DNA from: Candidatus Anoxychlamydiales bacterium
GTDB lineage: Bacteria > Chlamydiota > Chlamydiia > Chlamydiales > SM23-39
Reading direction: 5' to 3'
Assembly: GCA_011064905.1 (NCBI GenBank)
Contig: JAAKFW010000048.1
Span: 1 to 8,984 of the forward strand
DNA length: 8,984 nt
The position numbers and the translations under genes were made by a program. The notes below the pieces were generated by a model. It searched no databases. It saw only the letters and a list, made by a program, of their open reading frames with translations, and was not told the origin of the DNA. Shown piece after piece: positions 1 to 5,659 of the stretch (its first letter is position 1; each line of letters starts with the position of its first letter).

Positions 1-486
1 TTCTTCATGAACTGAATCGACTAATACAATCCCAAGAGTTTCTTCTGGATACATATCAGCAAACATAAGCATATTACAGCCTCCAAAGGAATGCCCTACT
101 AGAATATAAGGACTAGAAATATTTGCTTTATGTAATAAAACATGCAATTCTTTTGCTAGATTTTTGCTGGTTCTTTTTGATAAAGATTCATCGCTCCAAG
201 CATATCCCGCCCTATCATAACTACATACTTGTGTGAATTTTGAAACTTCTGATTGGACTAAAGACCAACCAAGAGAAGTGCCACTTAAACCTGCATCTAA
301 TACAACTGCCGGACCTCCTTCTCCAGTAGAATGAATATGTAATTGATAACCTTCAACATCAACTAATTTCCCTATAGGTCGATAACGATAATCATCAATT
401 ATTGTAGCCATCTTTTGATAAAGAAAAAAAACAACAATGCTAATAAGTAAAGATATGCCTATTTGATTAATCGTTATAATTTGCAC
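1..486 (-). CDS. Membrane-anchored alpha/beta hydrolase, 3' end cut by window
   Basis: Probable hydrolase of the alpha/beta fold (esterase/lipase/peptidase-like; substrate unknown). 162 residues are visible and the C-terminal part lies beyond the left edge. I read the start as GTG at 486, preceded by AAGG about 7 nt upstream. This start gives residues 8-22 as an uncleaved-looking hydrophobic anchor (IGISLLISIVVFFLY), placing the enzyme outside the inner membrane. An internal ATG at codon 26 would remove the anchor. Family landmarks follow in order: LDAGLSG (64-69, oxyanion-hole region), SYDRAGYAWSD (89-99), the nucleophile elbow GHSFGG with Ser133, and LVDSVHEE at the visible end. The acid and His of the triad are expected in the missing part. 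It lies left of repeat R1, with a candidate promoter between. Fold assignment is solid; exact function is unknown. Confidence 0.88.
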   Translation of the reverse strand, partial: MQIITINQIGISLLISIVVFFLYQKMATIIDDYRYRPIGKLVDVEGYQLHIHSTGEGGPAVVLDAGLSGTSLGWSLVQSEVSKFTQVCSYDRAGYAWSDESLSKRTSKNLAKELHVLLHKANISSPYILVGHSFGGCNMLMFADMYPEETLGIVLVDSVHEE

Positions 487-514
487 TACCTACCTTTTGC
501 AATTTCAATTTATC

Positions 515-543
515 ATATTAATATTTAGAAAGTGATTATGCAA
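515..543 (-). promoter_or_regulatory. Candidate sigma-70-type promoter of the alpha/beta hydrolase gene
   Basis: On the - strand a TTGCAT hexamer (538-543) and a TAATAT hexamer (515-520) are separated by exactly 17 nt, about 30 nt upstream of the GTG start. The surroundings are very AT-rich, so chance matches are common and this is only a candidate. Confidence 0.3.
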
Positions 544-584
544 TCGAAATAGAATGAGATTGAAAAACTAAAGGAATTTTAACC

Positions 585-627
585 TTTTCCCAAGAAAAAG
601 TTCTGAATGCGTCTCTCCACCTCCATT
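585..627 (+). repeat. Repeat R1 (cassette-boundary direct repeat)
   Basis: Copy of the repeat family that punctuates this window: a TTTTCCCA-like 5' flank, AAAAGTTCTGAATGCG, variable block TCTCT, then CCACCTCCATT. The 30-nt core (596-625) is identical to R2. It lies between the hydrolase gene and the next module. Downstream sequence diverges immediately after CATT, so 627 is about the limit of the conserved unit on this side. Confidence 0.9.
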
Positions 628-666
628 CGCTCTTAATACAAATATAACTTTTTATAAATAGTAAAA

Positions 667-777
667 ATGAAACGTAATCACACTTCGTTCCTAGTTAACT
701 GGTTAAATTCCAATACAAGAAAGCCATTAGTTATTCGAGGAGCTCATCAGCGGACCTCACCACCTTCTTCGAAATGA
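667..777 (+). pseudogene. N-terminal fossil of an AAA_14/DUF4143-type ATPase
   Basis: A 36-codon + strand frame starts with ATG and encodes NWLNSNTRKPLVIRGAHQ near its start. This matches the conserved opening of the widespread AAA ATPase family (AAA_14 plus DUF4143, COG1373), where NWL...RKPLVIRGARQVGK runs into the Walker A loop. Here the frame breaks exactly where VGK should follow, gives RTSPPSSK and stops. The ATP-binding loop and the rest of a roughly 400-residue protein are missing. It begins 40 nt right of R1 and is convergent with the small secreted gene at 794-1039. This is a remnant, not a functional gene. The assignment is recognition of the motif only. Confidence 0.55.
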
Positions 778-793
778 GTATAACCTTTATTTT

Positions 794-1039
794 CTAATCT
801 CCTCCAAGAAAAGCTTCACCCTCATGCCAATCTGCCCAGCCGTCTGGGTCCCAATCTCTATTGCTCTTGAGCTCTCTTTCTTGAGAAACTTCTACTGTTT
901 CTTGTGCTTCTACTGTTTCTTGTGCTTCTACTGTTTCTTGTGCTTCTACTGTTTCTTGTGTAAAAGAATAAGCTGGAATTAACGCACTAATTCCCAGAAC
1001 AGTTAAAGACATTAATAACATAGTTATTTTTTTAAACAT
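794..1039 (-). CDS. Small secreted acidic protein with QETVEA repeats
   Basis: 81 residues. Start ATG at 1039 has a strong AAAAGGAG Shine-Dalgarno (1049-1056) at good spacing. Residues 1-25 form a classical signal peptide: KK in the n-region, a hydrophobic core (MLLMSLTVLGISALI), and a likely signal peptidase cut after AYS or a few residues later. The mature part has four tandem six-residue units (QETVEA three times, then QETVEV; residues 28-51), then a short acidic, Trp-rich tail (DWDPDGWADWHEGEAFLGGD). I recognise no family. After the TAG stop the frame stays open about 20 more codons, so the tail may once have been longer. It would be exported; a role is not deducible. It is the only intact gene between R1 and R2. 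Confidence 0.75.
   Translation of the reverse strand: MFKKITMLLMSLTVLGISALIPAYSFTQETVEAQETVEAQETVEAQETVEVSQERELKSNRDWDPDGWADWHEGEAFLGGD
887..958 (-). repeat. Four tandem 18-bp units inside the small secreted gene
   Basis: Four successive 18-bp units (+ strand reading CTTCTACTGTTTCTTGTG) encode QETVEA. They are nearly identical at the DNA level, including third codon positions. Because 18 is divisible by three, gain or loss of units would change protein length without breaking the frame. This pattern is typical of recent slippage or recombination. Confidence 0.9.
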
Positions 1040-1220
1040 CCTAATTATCTCCTTTTAAAAAAAAATTATTTGCAATTAATTATAGATTAAAATTTCTTTT
1101 TTTTACAATGCAAAAAGAAAAGGATCGAAAATCATCTACATAGATCGTTTTTATCCATCTTCTAACATCATTTCTAAAGTTTAAGTATTAAAAAATTTAA
1201 TTGATTGTTAGTAGATTACA

Positions 1221-1265
1221 TCTAAATATTTAGACAATATCATTTTTTAACTACCAAATTGGTAG
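1221..1265. promoter_or_regulatory. Two adjacent palindromes, possible operator pair
   Basis: TCTAAATATTTAGA (1221-1234) is a perfect 14-nt palindrome. CTACCAAATTGGTAG (1251-1265) is a 7-bp inverted repeat around one A, and a third half-site TTGGTAG lies at 1280-1286. Centres of the two palindromes are about 30 nt apart (near three helical turns). They lie in the 626-nt stretch between the secreted gene and the protease gene, just left of R2. Binding by a dimeric regulator is possible but unproven; AT-richness makes the first palindrome less significant. Confidence 0.3.
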
Positions 1266-1304
1266 ATTTTGGCATTAAGTTGGTAGAAAGAATGTTTTAT
1301 CAAA

Positions 1305-1347
1305 TTATTCCAATTAAAAGTTCTGAATGCGTCTCTCCACCTCCATT
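1305..1347 (+). repeat. Repeat R2 (cassette-boundary direct repeat)
   Basis: The core 1316-1345 is identical to the R1 core (variable block TCTCT). The 5' flank is TTATTCCAATT, similar to the other copies. It separates the module containing the small secreted protein from the protease module. It shares a further approximately 75 bp of downstream sequence with R4. Confidence 0.9.
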
Positions 1348-1422
1348 TTCAAGTTATTTATATTTAATAACTTGAAAAAGTTATTTTAGTATTTTTTTAT
1401 CAATTTTACGCACTTGATCTTT
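1346..1422 (+). other. Post-R2 conserved arm with hairpin and TTTTACGCA motif
   Basis: This segment aligns with the 71-78 bp after R4: AAGTTATTTAT, then TATTTTTTTATCAA, TTTTACGCA and TTGATC in the same order. It contains a perfect 9-bp inverted repeat, CAAGTTATT (1350-1358) with AATAACTTG (1366-1374). A second small inverted repeat, ATCAA/TTGAT (1399-1418), presents TTTTACGCAC in its loop. Such short repeated motifs next to a putative core are what arm-type integrase sites look like; the role is inferred. Confidence 0.5.
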
Positions 1423-1445
1423 GAATTTTGCAGATAATTTTTCAT

Positions 1446-1550
1446 TTTACGAGATTTAAAAGTTCTCTCAAGAGCCAACCTTAGGGTGTCATGCGAAAAT
1501 AACAGCCAAACATCATAAAAATCCTTTATTCTGCTATCTGTTAAGATATA
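1446..1550 (-). pseudogene. AbiEii/AbiGii-type nucleotidyltransferase toxin, C-terminal fossil
   Basis: Read on the - strand, this frame encodes DSRIKDFYDVWLL followed by LRLALERTFKSRK. The K-D-F-Y-D-x-W-x-L signature and a following helix ending in TF.R are the hallmark of the C-terminal half of AbiEii/AbiGii nucleotidyltransferases, the toxin of type IV toxin-antitoxin and abortive-infection pairs. No start codon, nucleotidyltransferase N-terminal half or antitoxin gene is present, and a stop lies just upstream (1551-1553). It is therefore a fragment of about 35 codons stranded between the R2 arm and the protease gene. The remaining stretch 1551-1666 shows no other gene. Confidence 0.55.
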
Positions 1551-1666
1551 TTAAACTTGATAATTACCAAACTTTTAGTTAAAATTGATAACAAAAAATA
1601 TGGTTTAATTTGATATTTCGAAATCTTAATTCCTTAAAAAACATTTTTTGCAAGGCTAATTATCAC

Positions 1667-2917
1667 ATGAGTTTTATAAGAATATTATTATTTATTGGGT
1701 TCTTTTGTCTAAGTACCTCAAAAGGTAATTGTATCAATTCAGAAGATCAGAAAAAAATAAATTTACTTTATGATGATGAAAATAATTATCAACTCAAAAT
1801 AATTCAAGAATCAATCCTCAGCTTTGAATTATACGACACAATGATTTTATTGCCAGTTAAACTGAATGATACTGAGGAGGAGCATCTATTCATTCTTGAT
1901 ACAGGGGCTACTACATGTGTATTAGACCAAAAATTAGCAAAAAAATTGGGCATCCATAAAGAATTAGAAGTGTCAATGACAGCTACAGGAGACAATAAAA
2001 AAGAAAAAACAGGCTTAATGGCATTCGGCACGCTAAAACAAGTCCAAATTGGAAATTCTGTTATTGAGAAAATACCAGTTGGAATTTTAGATTTTAAACA
2101 CTTCTGTGATCAGGCAGAGGGAATTATTGGAAATAATTTTTTAAAGTTTTTTAAAATAGTTATCGATTATTCTAATAAAAAAATTATACTTTCCAATCCT
2201 AAGGTAAGTTCTATCCAAAGTCCCAACCTTTCTCGTTTTGAATTCAAAGATAAACATGGTCTGGTAAAGGTACCGATACAAATTGACAACAAAGAGTTAG
2301 CTATAGGGATAATTGATACAGGAGCTAATAAAACAACTATACCTACTTCACTTGTTGAAAAGTTAAACTATAATGAACAAAATATAATTCCCAAAAAAGG
2401 AATTTCAGGAGGAGGAGCCTTTGGATTGCATTTACCTGACTATAAAAGCTATCTCTCACGATTAAACACTCTAAAGATTGGAGAAAATGAAATCAAAAAC
2501 TTCCCTATGAATGTTGAAGATTCAGATCACTCAGAAAAAATTACCATAGGATATGATCTTCTTTCTCACTTTAAAGTCAGTATCGATTACTCAAGAAATG
2601 AGATTGCCCTTGATCCAACTGCTGAACCATTTAAAAATAACGTATTTACAACAGGATTAGGAATTTTAGATCAAGACGAACGTAAAATAGTTATCAATTT
2701 GTTAGAAAAATCGCCAGCGGATATAAATGGCATCCAAGTAAATGATGAAATCTTAGAGATTAACGGAATTCCAGTTTCTAAACTTAACCAAAGCGACATT
2801 AAAGCTATTGAATCTGATGATTCGATCAAAGCAATTAGCTACAAGATAAAGGAATCAAATGGAAATATAAAGGAAATTGCTCTTAAGAAAAAGCTGTTAT
2901 TCCCTAAAATTTTGTAA
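1667..2917 (+). CDS. Secreted two-lobe aspartyl protease with C-terminal PDZ domain
   Basis: 416 residues. I prefer ATG 1667 (AAGG at 1652-1655 upstream) because it places a signal peptide (IRILLFIGFFCLSTS) at the very N-terminus; an in-frame TTG at 1610 would add 19 residues. Lobe 1 has ILDTGAT with catalytic Asp78 and ends in IIGNNFLKFFKIVIDY (about 153-168). Lobe 2 has IIDTGAN with Asp217 and ends in TIGYDLLSHFKVSIDY (about 293-308). A PDZ-like module follows at about 329-409 (GLGIL...SPADINGIQVNDEILEINGIPV). This tandem retropepsin-like plus PDZ architecture is known in bacterial secreted aspartyl proteases and resembles a covalent retropepsin dimer. It should act in the periplasm or outside; the substrate is unknown. 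It is the only intact + strand gene here and lies between R2 and R3. Confidence 0.88.
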   Translation: MSFIRILLFIGFFCLSTSKGNCINSEDQKKINLLYDDENNYQLKIIQESILSFELYDTMILLPVKLNDTEEEHLFILDTGATTCVLDQKLAKKLGIHKELEVSMTATGDNKKEKTGLMAFGTLKQVQIGNSVIEKIPVGILDFKHFCDQAEGIIGNNFLKFFKIVIDYSNKKIILSNPKVSSIQSPNLSRFEFKDKHGLVKVPIQIDNKELAIGIIDTGANKTTIPTSLVEKLNYNEQNIIPKKGISGGGAFGLHLPDYKSYLSRLNTLKIGENEIKNFPMNVEDSDHSEKITIGYDLLSHFKVSIDYSRNEIALDPTAEPFKNNVFTTGLGILDQDERKIVINLLEKSPADINGIQVNDEILEINGIPVSKLNQSDIKAIESDDSIKAISYKIKESNGNIKEIALKKKLLFPKIL

Positions 2918-2949
2918 GATATAATATATTCAATTATGGAGTAAGTTTC

Positions 2950-3257
2950 ATGACTATCAAAAAAATGTTTTTTTACGCTCTTATTATTTTTAGTTAAGTT
3001 AAACTTTTCTTTTGCAAATAATAATGGATTTTCTTCTGTTCAACCTGAATATGTTTATCATGGATCCTCAGTCCGAAATTTTAAAACCTCATCAATCAAC
3101 TCATAGGAAAAATTGGGTGTATGCAATTCCTGATTTAGCAATGGCTGCAAGTTTTCTCGTAAGAGCTGGAGATTTTCATTTTGGAAATGGAGTAGAATTG
3201 GTTACTTCTGCTTTCTTTATTACTTGCTTTAGACCAACTTTACATTCAATGTCTTGA
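2950..3257 (+). pseudogene. Frameshifted secreted protein, possible ADP-ribosyltransferase-like domain
   Basis: ATG 2950 opens MTIKKMFFYALIIF, which stops after 15 codons. Removing one T from the T-run at 2987-2991 continues it as LVKLNFSFANNNGFSSVQP, giving a complete signal peptide with a clean cut after FSFA. This second frame runs to YVYHGSSVRNFK and stops at about 3105. The third frame then carries LKPHQSTHRKNWVYAIPDLAMAASF on to the stop at 3257. The order YHGS...LKP...VYA.P..A...F resembles a bacterial family with an N-terminal YHGS motif that I tentatively link to ADP-ribosyltransferase-like folds; the link is weak. Two frameshifts and a truncated-looking C-terminus indicate a dead gene 30 nt downstream of the protease. 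Confidence 0.5.
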
Positions 3258-3369
3258 ACCATGGCTCGTTACATTCACTGGTATGATTAATATAAAAAGA
3301 GACTTTCACAGTCTGAGCAGGAGGAGGAGCTCCTGCTCCAGGAGAAAATGGATTTTTGAAAGGATTCAT
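3229..3369 (-). CDS. 46-residue orphan with Pro/Ala-rich N-terminus, probably truncated
   Basis: ATG at 3369 with AGGTG (3375-3379) upstream gives a 46-residue protein. It starts MNPFKNPFSPGAGAPPPAQ and continues VKVSFYINHTSECNEPW. The composition is protein-like and the ribosome binding site is plausible, but the protein ends abruptly in LNVKLV with TAA. It overlaps the 3' end of the frameshifted + strand gene by 29 nt. I recognise no family. The most likely reading is the 5' remnant of a longer gene broken at a junction near 3230-3260. No signal peptide or membrane segment is seen. The 260 nt between it and the next gene hold only R3. Confidence 0.4.
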   Translation of the reverse strand: MNPFKNPFSPGAGAPPPAQTVKVSFYINHTSECNEPWFKTLNVKLV

Positions 3370-3477
3370 ATTTTCACCTAACTTATATTTAATTATACAT
3401 GAAATTAAGTATAAGTTGGTATAACTTTTGATTCAATAGATAAATTTTTAAAGATTCTAGCAAAGGAAAATCGTAAA

Positions 3478-3520
3478 CCTTGCCAATCAAAAGTTCTGAA
3501 TGCGTCCAACCACCTCCATT
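3478..3520 (+). repeat. Repeat R3 (variant block CCAAC)
   Basis: The 38 bp at 3483-3520 are identical to 4533-4570 (R4), including the variant block CCAAC that replaces TCTCT of the other copies. R3 and R4 thus flank the flavoprotein gene as a matched pair in direct orientation, 1050 bp apart. Flanking bases differ at both ends, so the 38 bp define the shared unit. Confidence 0.92.
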
Positions 3521-3629
3521 GGGCTTTAAGCTCCTATTATTTTCTGGATTAATTGCTTATATGAAAAAAAATAAAAACCTTCTTTGAACATCAAAAATTC
3601 TCAGCTACTCGCCTTCTAAAACTCGAAAC

Positions 3630-4262
3630 TCACGTTATTTTAAGATGCGGGGTCGCATCAATACAATTTTTTACGACTCCAACATCTTTGCCCATTTCGT
3701 ATGCCTCGTTCATTTTATCTGGGTGCTTTCGAATTTCTCCAGCTTCGTGGACGCCTAAACCACGAATAACACCAGCCAATTTTGCAAATTTCTGACATTT
3801 CACCCAAACACCGCTAAAATGCTTTATCCAATCTTCAATTTTTATTATCACTTTGTCAGAAAATTCGTTACTTTCTCCTGATGAAGCTGTTAACAAATAC
3901 ACATCTTGAAACCTATGTGTCTGTTCAAGGTTCAACTTCCATGGGAATAGTGGATACGTACGATCTAACAATGTTTGCATTTGTCCACTTACTCCGCCAA
4001 AATAAACAGGAGCAGCAAAAACAATTACGTCTGCTTCGTGTATTTTTTTCACGATTTCACTTGCGTCGTCTTGAAAAACACATCTTTTTGTGTTTTGACA
4101 AATATCACAACCTAAACAAAAGTTAATTATCTTATCTCTCAGAGAAATTTTTTCTACTTCGTGTCCACTACTTAAAGCCCCTCTTATAAACTCATCAGCG
4201 AGTATGTCGGTATTGGAATTATTGCGCAAACTTGACGATATTGCCAAAATTTTTTTACTCAT
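3630..4262 (-). CDS. NAD(P)H-dependent FMN reductase / iron-sulfur flavoprotein-like
   Basis: 210 residues, flavodoxin-like fold. Start ATG 4262 (MSKKILAISS) is chosen over an upstream start near 4310 because AGGA lies about 7 nt before it and beta-strand 1 then begins at the N-terminus. FMN-binding landmarks are SSSLRNNSNT (9-18) and AAPVYFGGVSGQMQTLLDR (83-101). A Cys cluster, C49-x2-C52-x2-C55-x5-C61, fits the compact C-x2-C-x2-C-x4-7-C motif that binds 4Fe-4S in iron-sulfur flavoproteins. The tail GVHEAGEI..HP..MNEAYEMGKDV is also typical of this group. Expected role: cytoplasmic flavin-dependent electron transfer from NAD(P)H or ferredoxin; acceptor unknown. It is the sole gene between matched repeats R3 and R4. 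Confidence 0.88.
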   Translation of the reverse strand: MSKKILAISSSLRNNSNTDILADEFIRGALSSGHEVEKISLRDKIINFCLGCDICQNTKRCVFQDDASEIVKKIHEADVIVFAAPVYFGGVSGQMQTLLDRTYPLFPWKLNLEQTHRFQDVYLLTASSGESNEFSDKVIIKIEDWIKHFSGVWVKCQKFAKLAGVIRGLGVHEAGEIRKHPDKMNEAYEMGKDVGVVKNCIDATPHLKIT

Positions 4263-4384
4263 AACGATTCCTGCTAGTTTTTGATTTAGAAACAACCTAT
4301 GAAATAGCATATTTCATCTGCAAATTCAAGGCTTTCTTTCCAGAGTAACCTCATAGCTTTCTTTTTATTAATCAATTTATGCAA

Positions 4385-4421
4385 TTTTTACGCACTAGGC
4401 TAGACAAAACCAGAATAAAAT
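4385..4421 (+). other. TTTTTACGCA motif upstream of R4 (possible arm site)
   Basis: TTTTTACGCA (4385-4394) is followed by CTAG, then an ACAAAACCAGAATAAAA segment. It aligns over about 40 nt with the copy at 6310-6351. It lies about 145 nt left of the R4 core, while another TTTTACGCA lies 53 nt to its right, so R4 has candidate arms on both sides, as attP sites do. The rest of the 419-nt stretch 4263-4681 (outside R4 and its arms) is AT-rich and shows no gene I can support. Confidence 0.45.
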
Positions 4422-4527
4422 AGGATCTATAAAAATCATTTTAGTAAGAGACTTAATATTTACAATTATTGCAATAACACCTCATCCATAGTTAAAACTT
4501 TTGATATTTTTATGTTTTTCAGAAAAA

Positions 4528-4570
4528 ATCGTCCAATCAAAAGTTCTGAATGCGTCCAACCACCTCCATT
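4528..4570 (+). repeat. Repeat R4 (variant block CCAAC)
   Basis: Exact 38-bp partner of R3 (4533-4570), and also the partner of R2 in the sequence to its right. It is therefore a mosaic: R3-type core with R2-type right flank. That is expected if site-specific recombination exchanged the two halves of these sites. Confidence 0.92.
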
Positions 4571-4646
4571 TTTAAGTTATTTATGTTAAATAATTTAAAT
4601 TTTAATATTTTTTTATCAACTTTTACGCAGTTGATCAAAAATTCTA
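4569..4646 (+). other. Post-R4 conserved arm with TTTTACGCA in a hairpin loop
   Basis: Matches the segment right of R2. ATCAAC (4615-4620) and GTTGAT (4630-4635) form a perfect 6-bp inverted repeat whose loop is exactly TTTTACGCA (4621-4629). The R2 copy keeps the same arrangement with a 5-bp stem. Conservation of the stem around the motif suggests a protein or recombination site rather than chance. Confidence 0.5.
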
Positions 4647-4681
4647 AATAAATCTATTTCTATTTATTTACAATTTTTATA

Positions 4682-5656
4682 TTAAAAATATTGCTTATCG
4701 AATTCGTCTAAATGAGAATAATAATTAAGTAATTTTGCTACTGGCGGATGTCTCGGTTTATATGGATATCCATAATCATATATACATTTAGCAATATTAT
4801 ATTGCTTTTTCCAAATAGCCATTTCAAAAGAAGTAAATCCCGATTTATCTTTATTTAAAATATCTGCGTTTGCATTAATCAGAATTTTTGAAATATCTTC
4901 TAATCCGTTTTTTATCGCTAATTGCAATGGAAAATGGCCACTTGAAGTTTCATTAACATTATGCCCCTGTTTTAAATAAGCAATAAGAATCTTTCTTAAA
5001 AAAGGTCTTTTAAGATTTCTAAAAAATTTATCCACTAATAATTCATTCAATAATGGTTCTCTAGCTCCAAATTTTTTTATAAAATCCATTAATAAGGAGT
5101 AATCTCCTATATCGGCCTTTTTTAATGAAAAAATATATTCTTTTCTATCATTACTATTTCTTTGAATTTCTTGCGGCCAAATAGGAAAGATACATTTCAT
5201 AGCTTTCAGATATCTATCTGCAACAATTCTGGAAAATCGTCCGTTTCCGTTGGGAAAAGGATGAATATAAACTAATCTATGGTGAATTTTAGTAGCTTGT
5301 TCTATAAATGTCATTTCACAACCTTCTGTGTTCCAATACAACACATCATCACATAAATCTTTTAAAGCACTTTGAATTTGATATGGGGAAATTCCAGGAA
5401 TAGTTTGAAATGTTCTGAAACATCCTGCCCAATCCCAGACATTAAAAAACATATCTTTATGGATTTTCTTCAAGCTTGAAATATTAAACCAATTTATTGG
5501 CAAACTAACGGTTTTTAATAAATATTTTTCAATAGCATATGAGATATTTTCCGCTTCAACTCTGTTTAAATGACCTTGCGTTTTAACCCATGATAGTTTC
5601 AATCCGCTAATATCATCAATTGGAGTTGCTCCTTCAGGATATTCAAATTTTATCAT
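4682..5656 (-). CDS. Mobile mystery protein B: Fic domain with ankyrin-like extension
   Basis: 324 residues. The N-terminus MIKFEYPEGATPIDD and DVWDWAG-type region (FFNVWDWAGCFRT, 70-82) match mobile mystery protein B, a Fic/Doc family always described beside protein A. The Fic motif is HPFPNGNGRFSR, His132-Arg143, with Asn137 at the usual Asp/Glu position, as is normal for this subfamily. Fic enzymes typically transfer AMP from ATP to a protein target. Family members are about 200 residues; here residues 221-302 add ankyrin-like repeats (HFPLQLAIKNGLEDISKILINANAD, then a FTSFEMAIWKKQ unit). ATG 5656 lies 3 nt after the stop of the upstream XRE gene, so the two are translationally linked. Fic assignment is firm; target and toxicity are unknown. 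Confidence 0.9.
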   Translation of the reverse strand: MIKFEYPEGATPIDDISGLKLSWVKTQGHLNRVEAENISYAIEKYLLKTVSLPINWFNISSLKKIHKDMFFNVWDWAGCFRTFQTIPGISPYQIQSALKDLCDDVLYWNTEGCEMTFIEQATKIHHRLVYIHPFPNGNGRFSRIVADRYLKAMKCIFPIWPQEIQRNSNDRKEYIFSLKKADIGDYSLLMDFIKKFGAREPLLNELLVDKFFRNLKRPFLRKILIAYLKQGHNVNETSSGHFPLQLAIKNGLEDISKILINANADILNKDKSGFTSFEMAIWKKQYNIAKCIYDYGYPYKPRHPPVAKLLNYYSHLDEFDKQYF

Positions 5657-5659
5657 ATT

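Noticed and set aside
1610..1666. TTG start 19 codons upstream for the aspartyl protease
   Set aside because: It would bury the signal peptide behind a non-signal N-terminus and has no Shine-Dalgarno; ATG 1667 is better placed.
1804..2031. 75-codon open frame on the - strand inside the aspartyl protease gene
   Set aside because: It is antisense to well-conserved DTG-lobe coding sequence, has no recognisable family, and is best explained as a shadow frame.
3521..3585. Hydrophobic + strand frame (FKLLLFSGLIAYMKK) right after R3
   Set aside because: It has no start codon and runs out of the repeat itself; the hydrophobicity is expected from T-rich DNA.
3881..4126. 81-codon + strand open frame inside the flavoprotein gene
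   Set aside because: It overlaps the FMN-binding and Cys-motif coding region in antisense and is a shadow.
4311..4376. 22-residue - strand frame MRLLWKESLEFADEICYFIG
   Set aside because: Weak ribosome binding site, no family, and it lies in the leader of the flavoprotein gene; not enough support to call.
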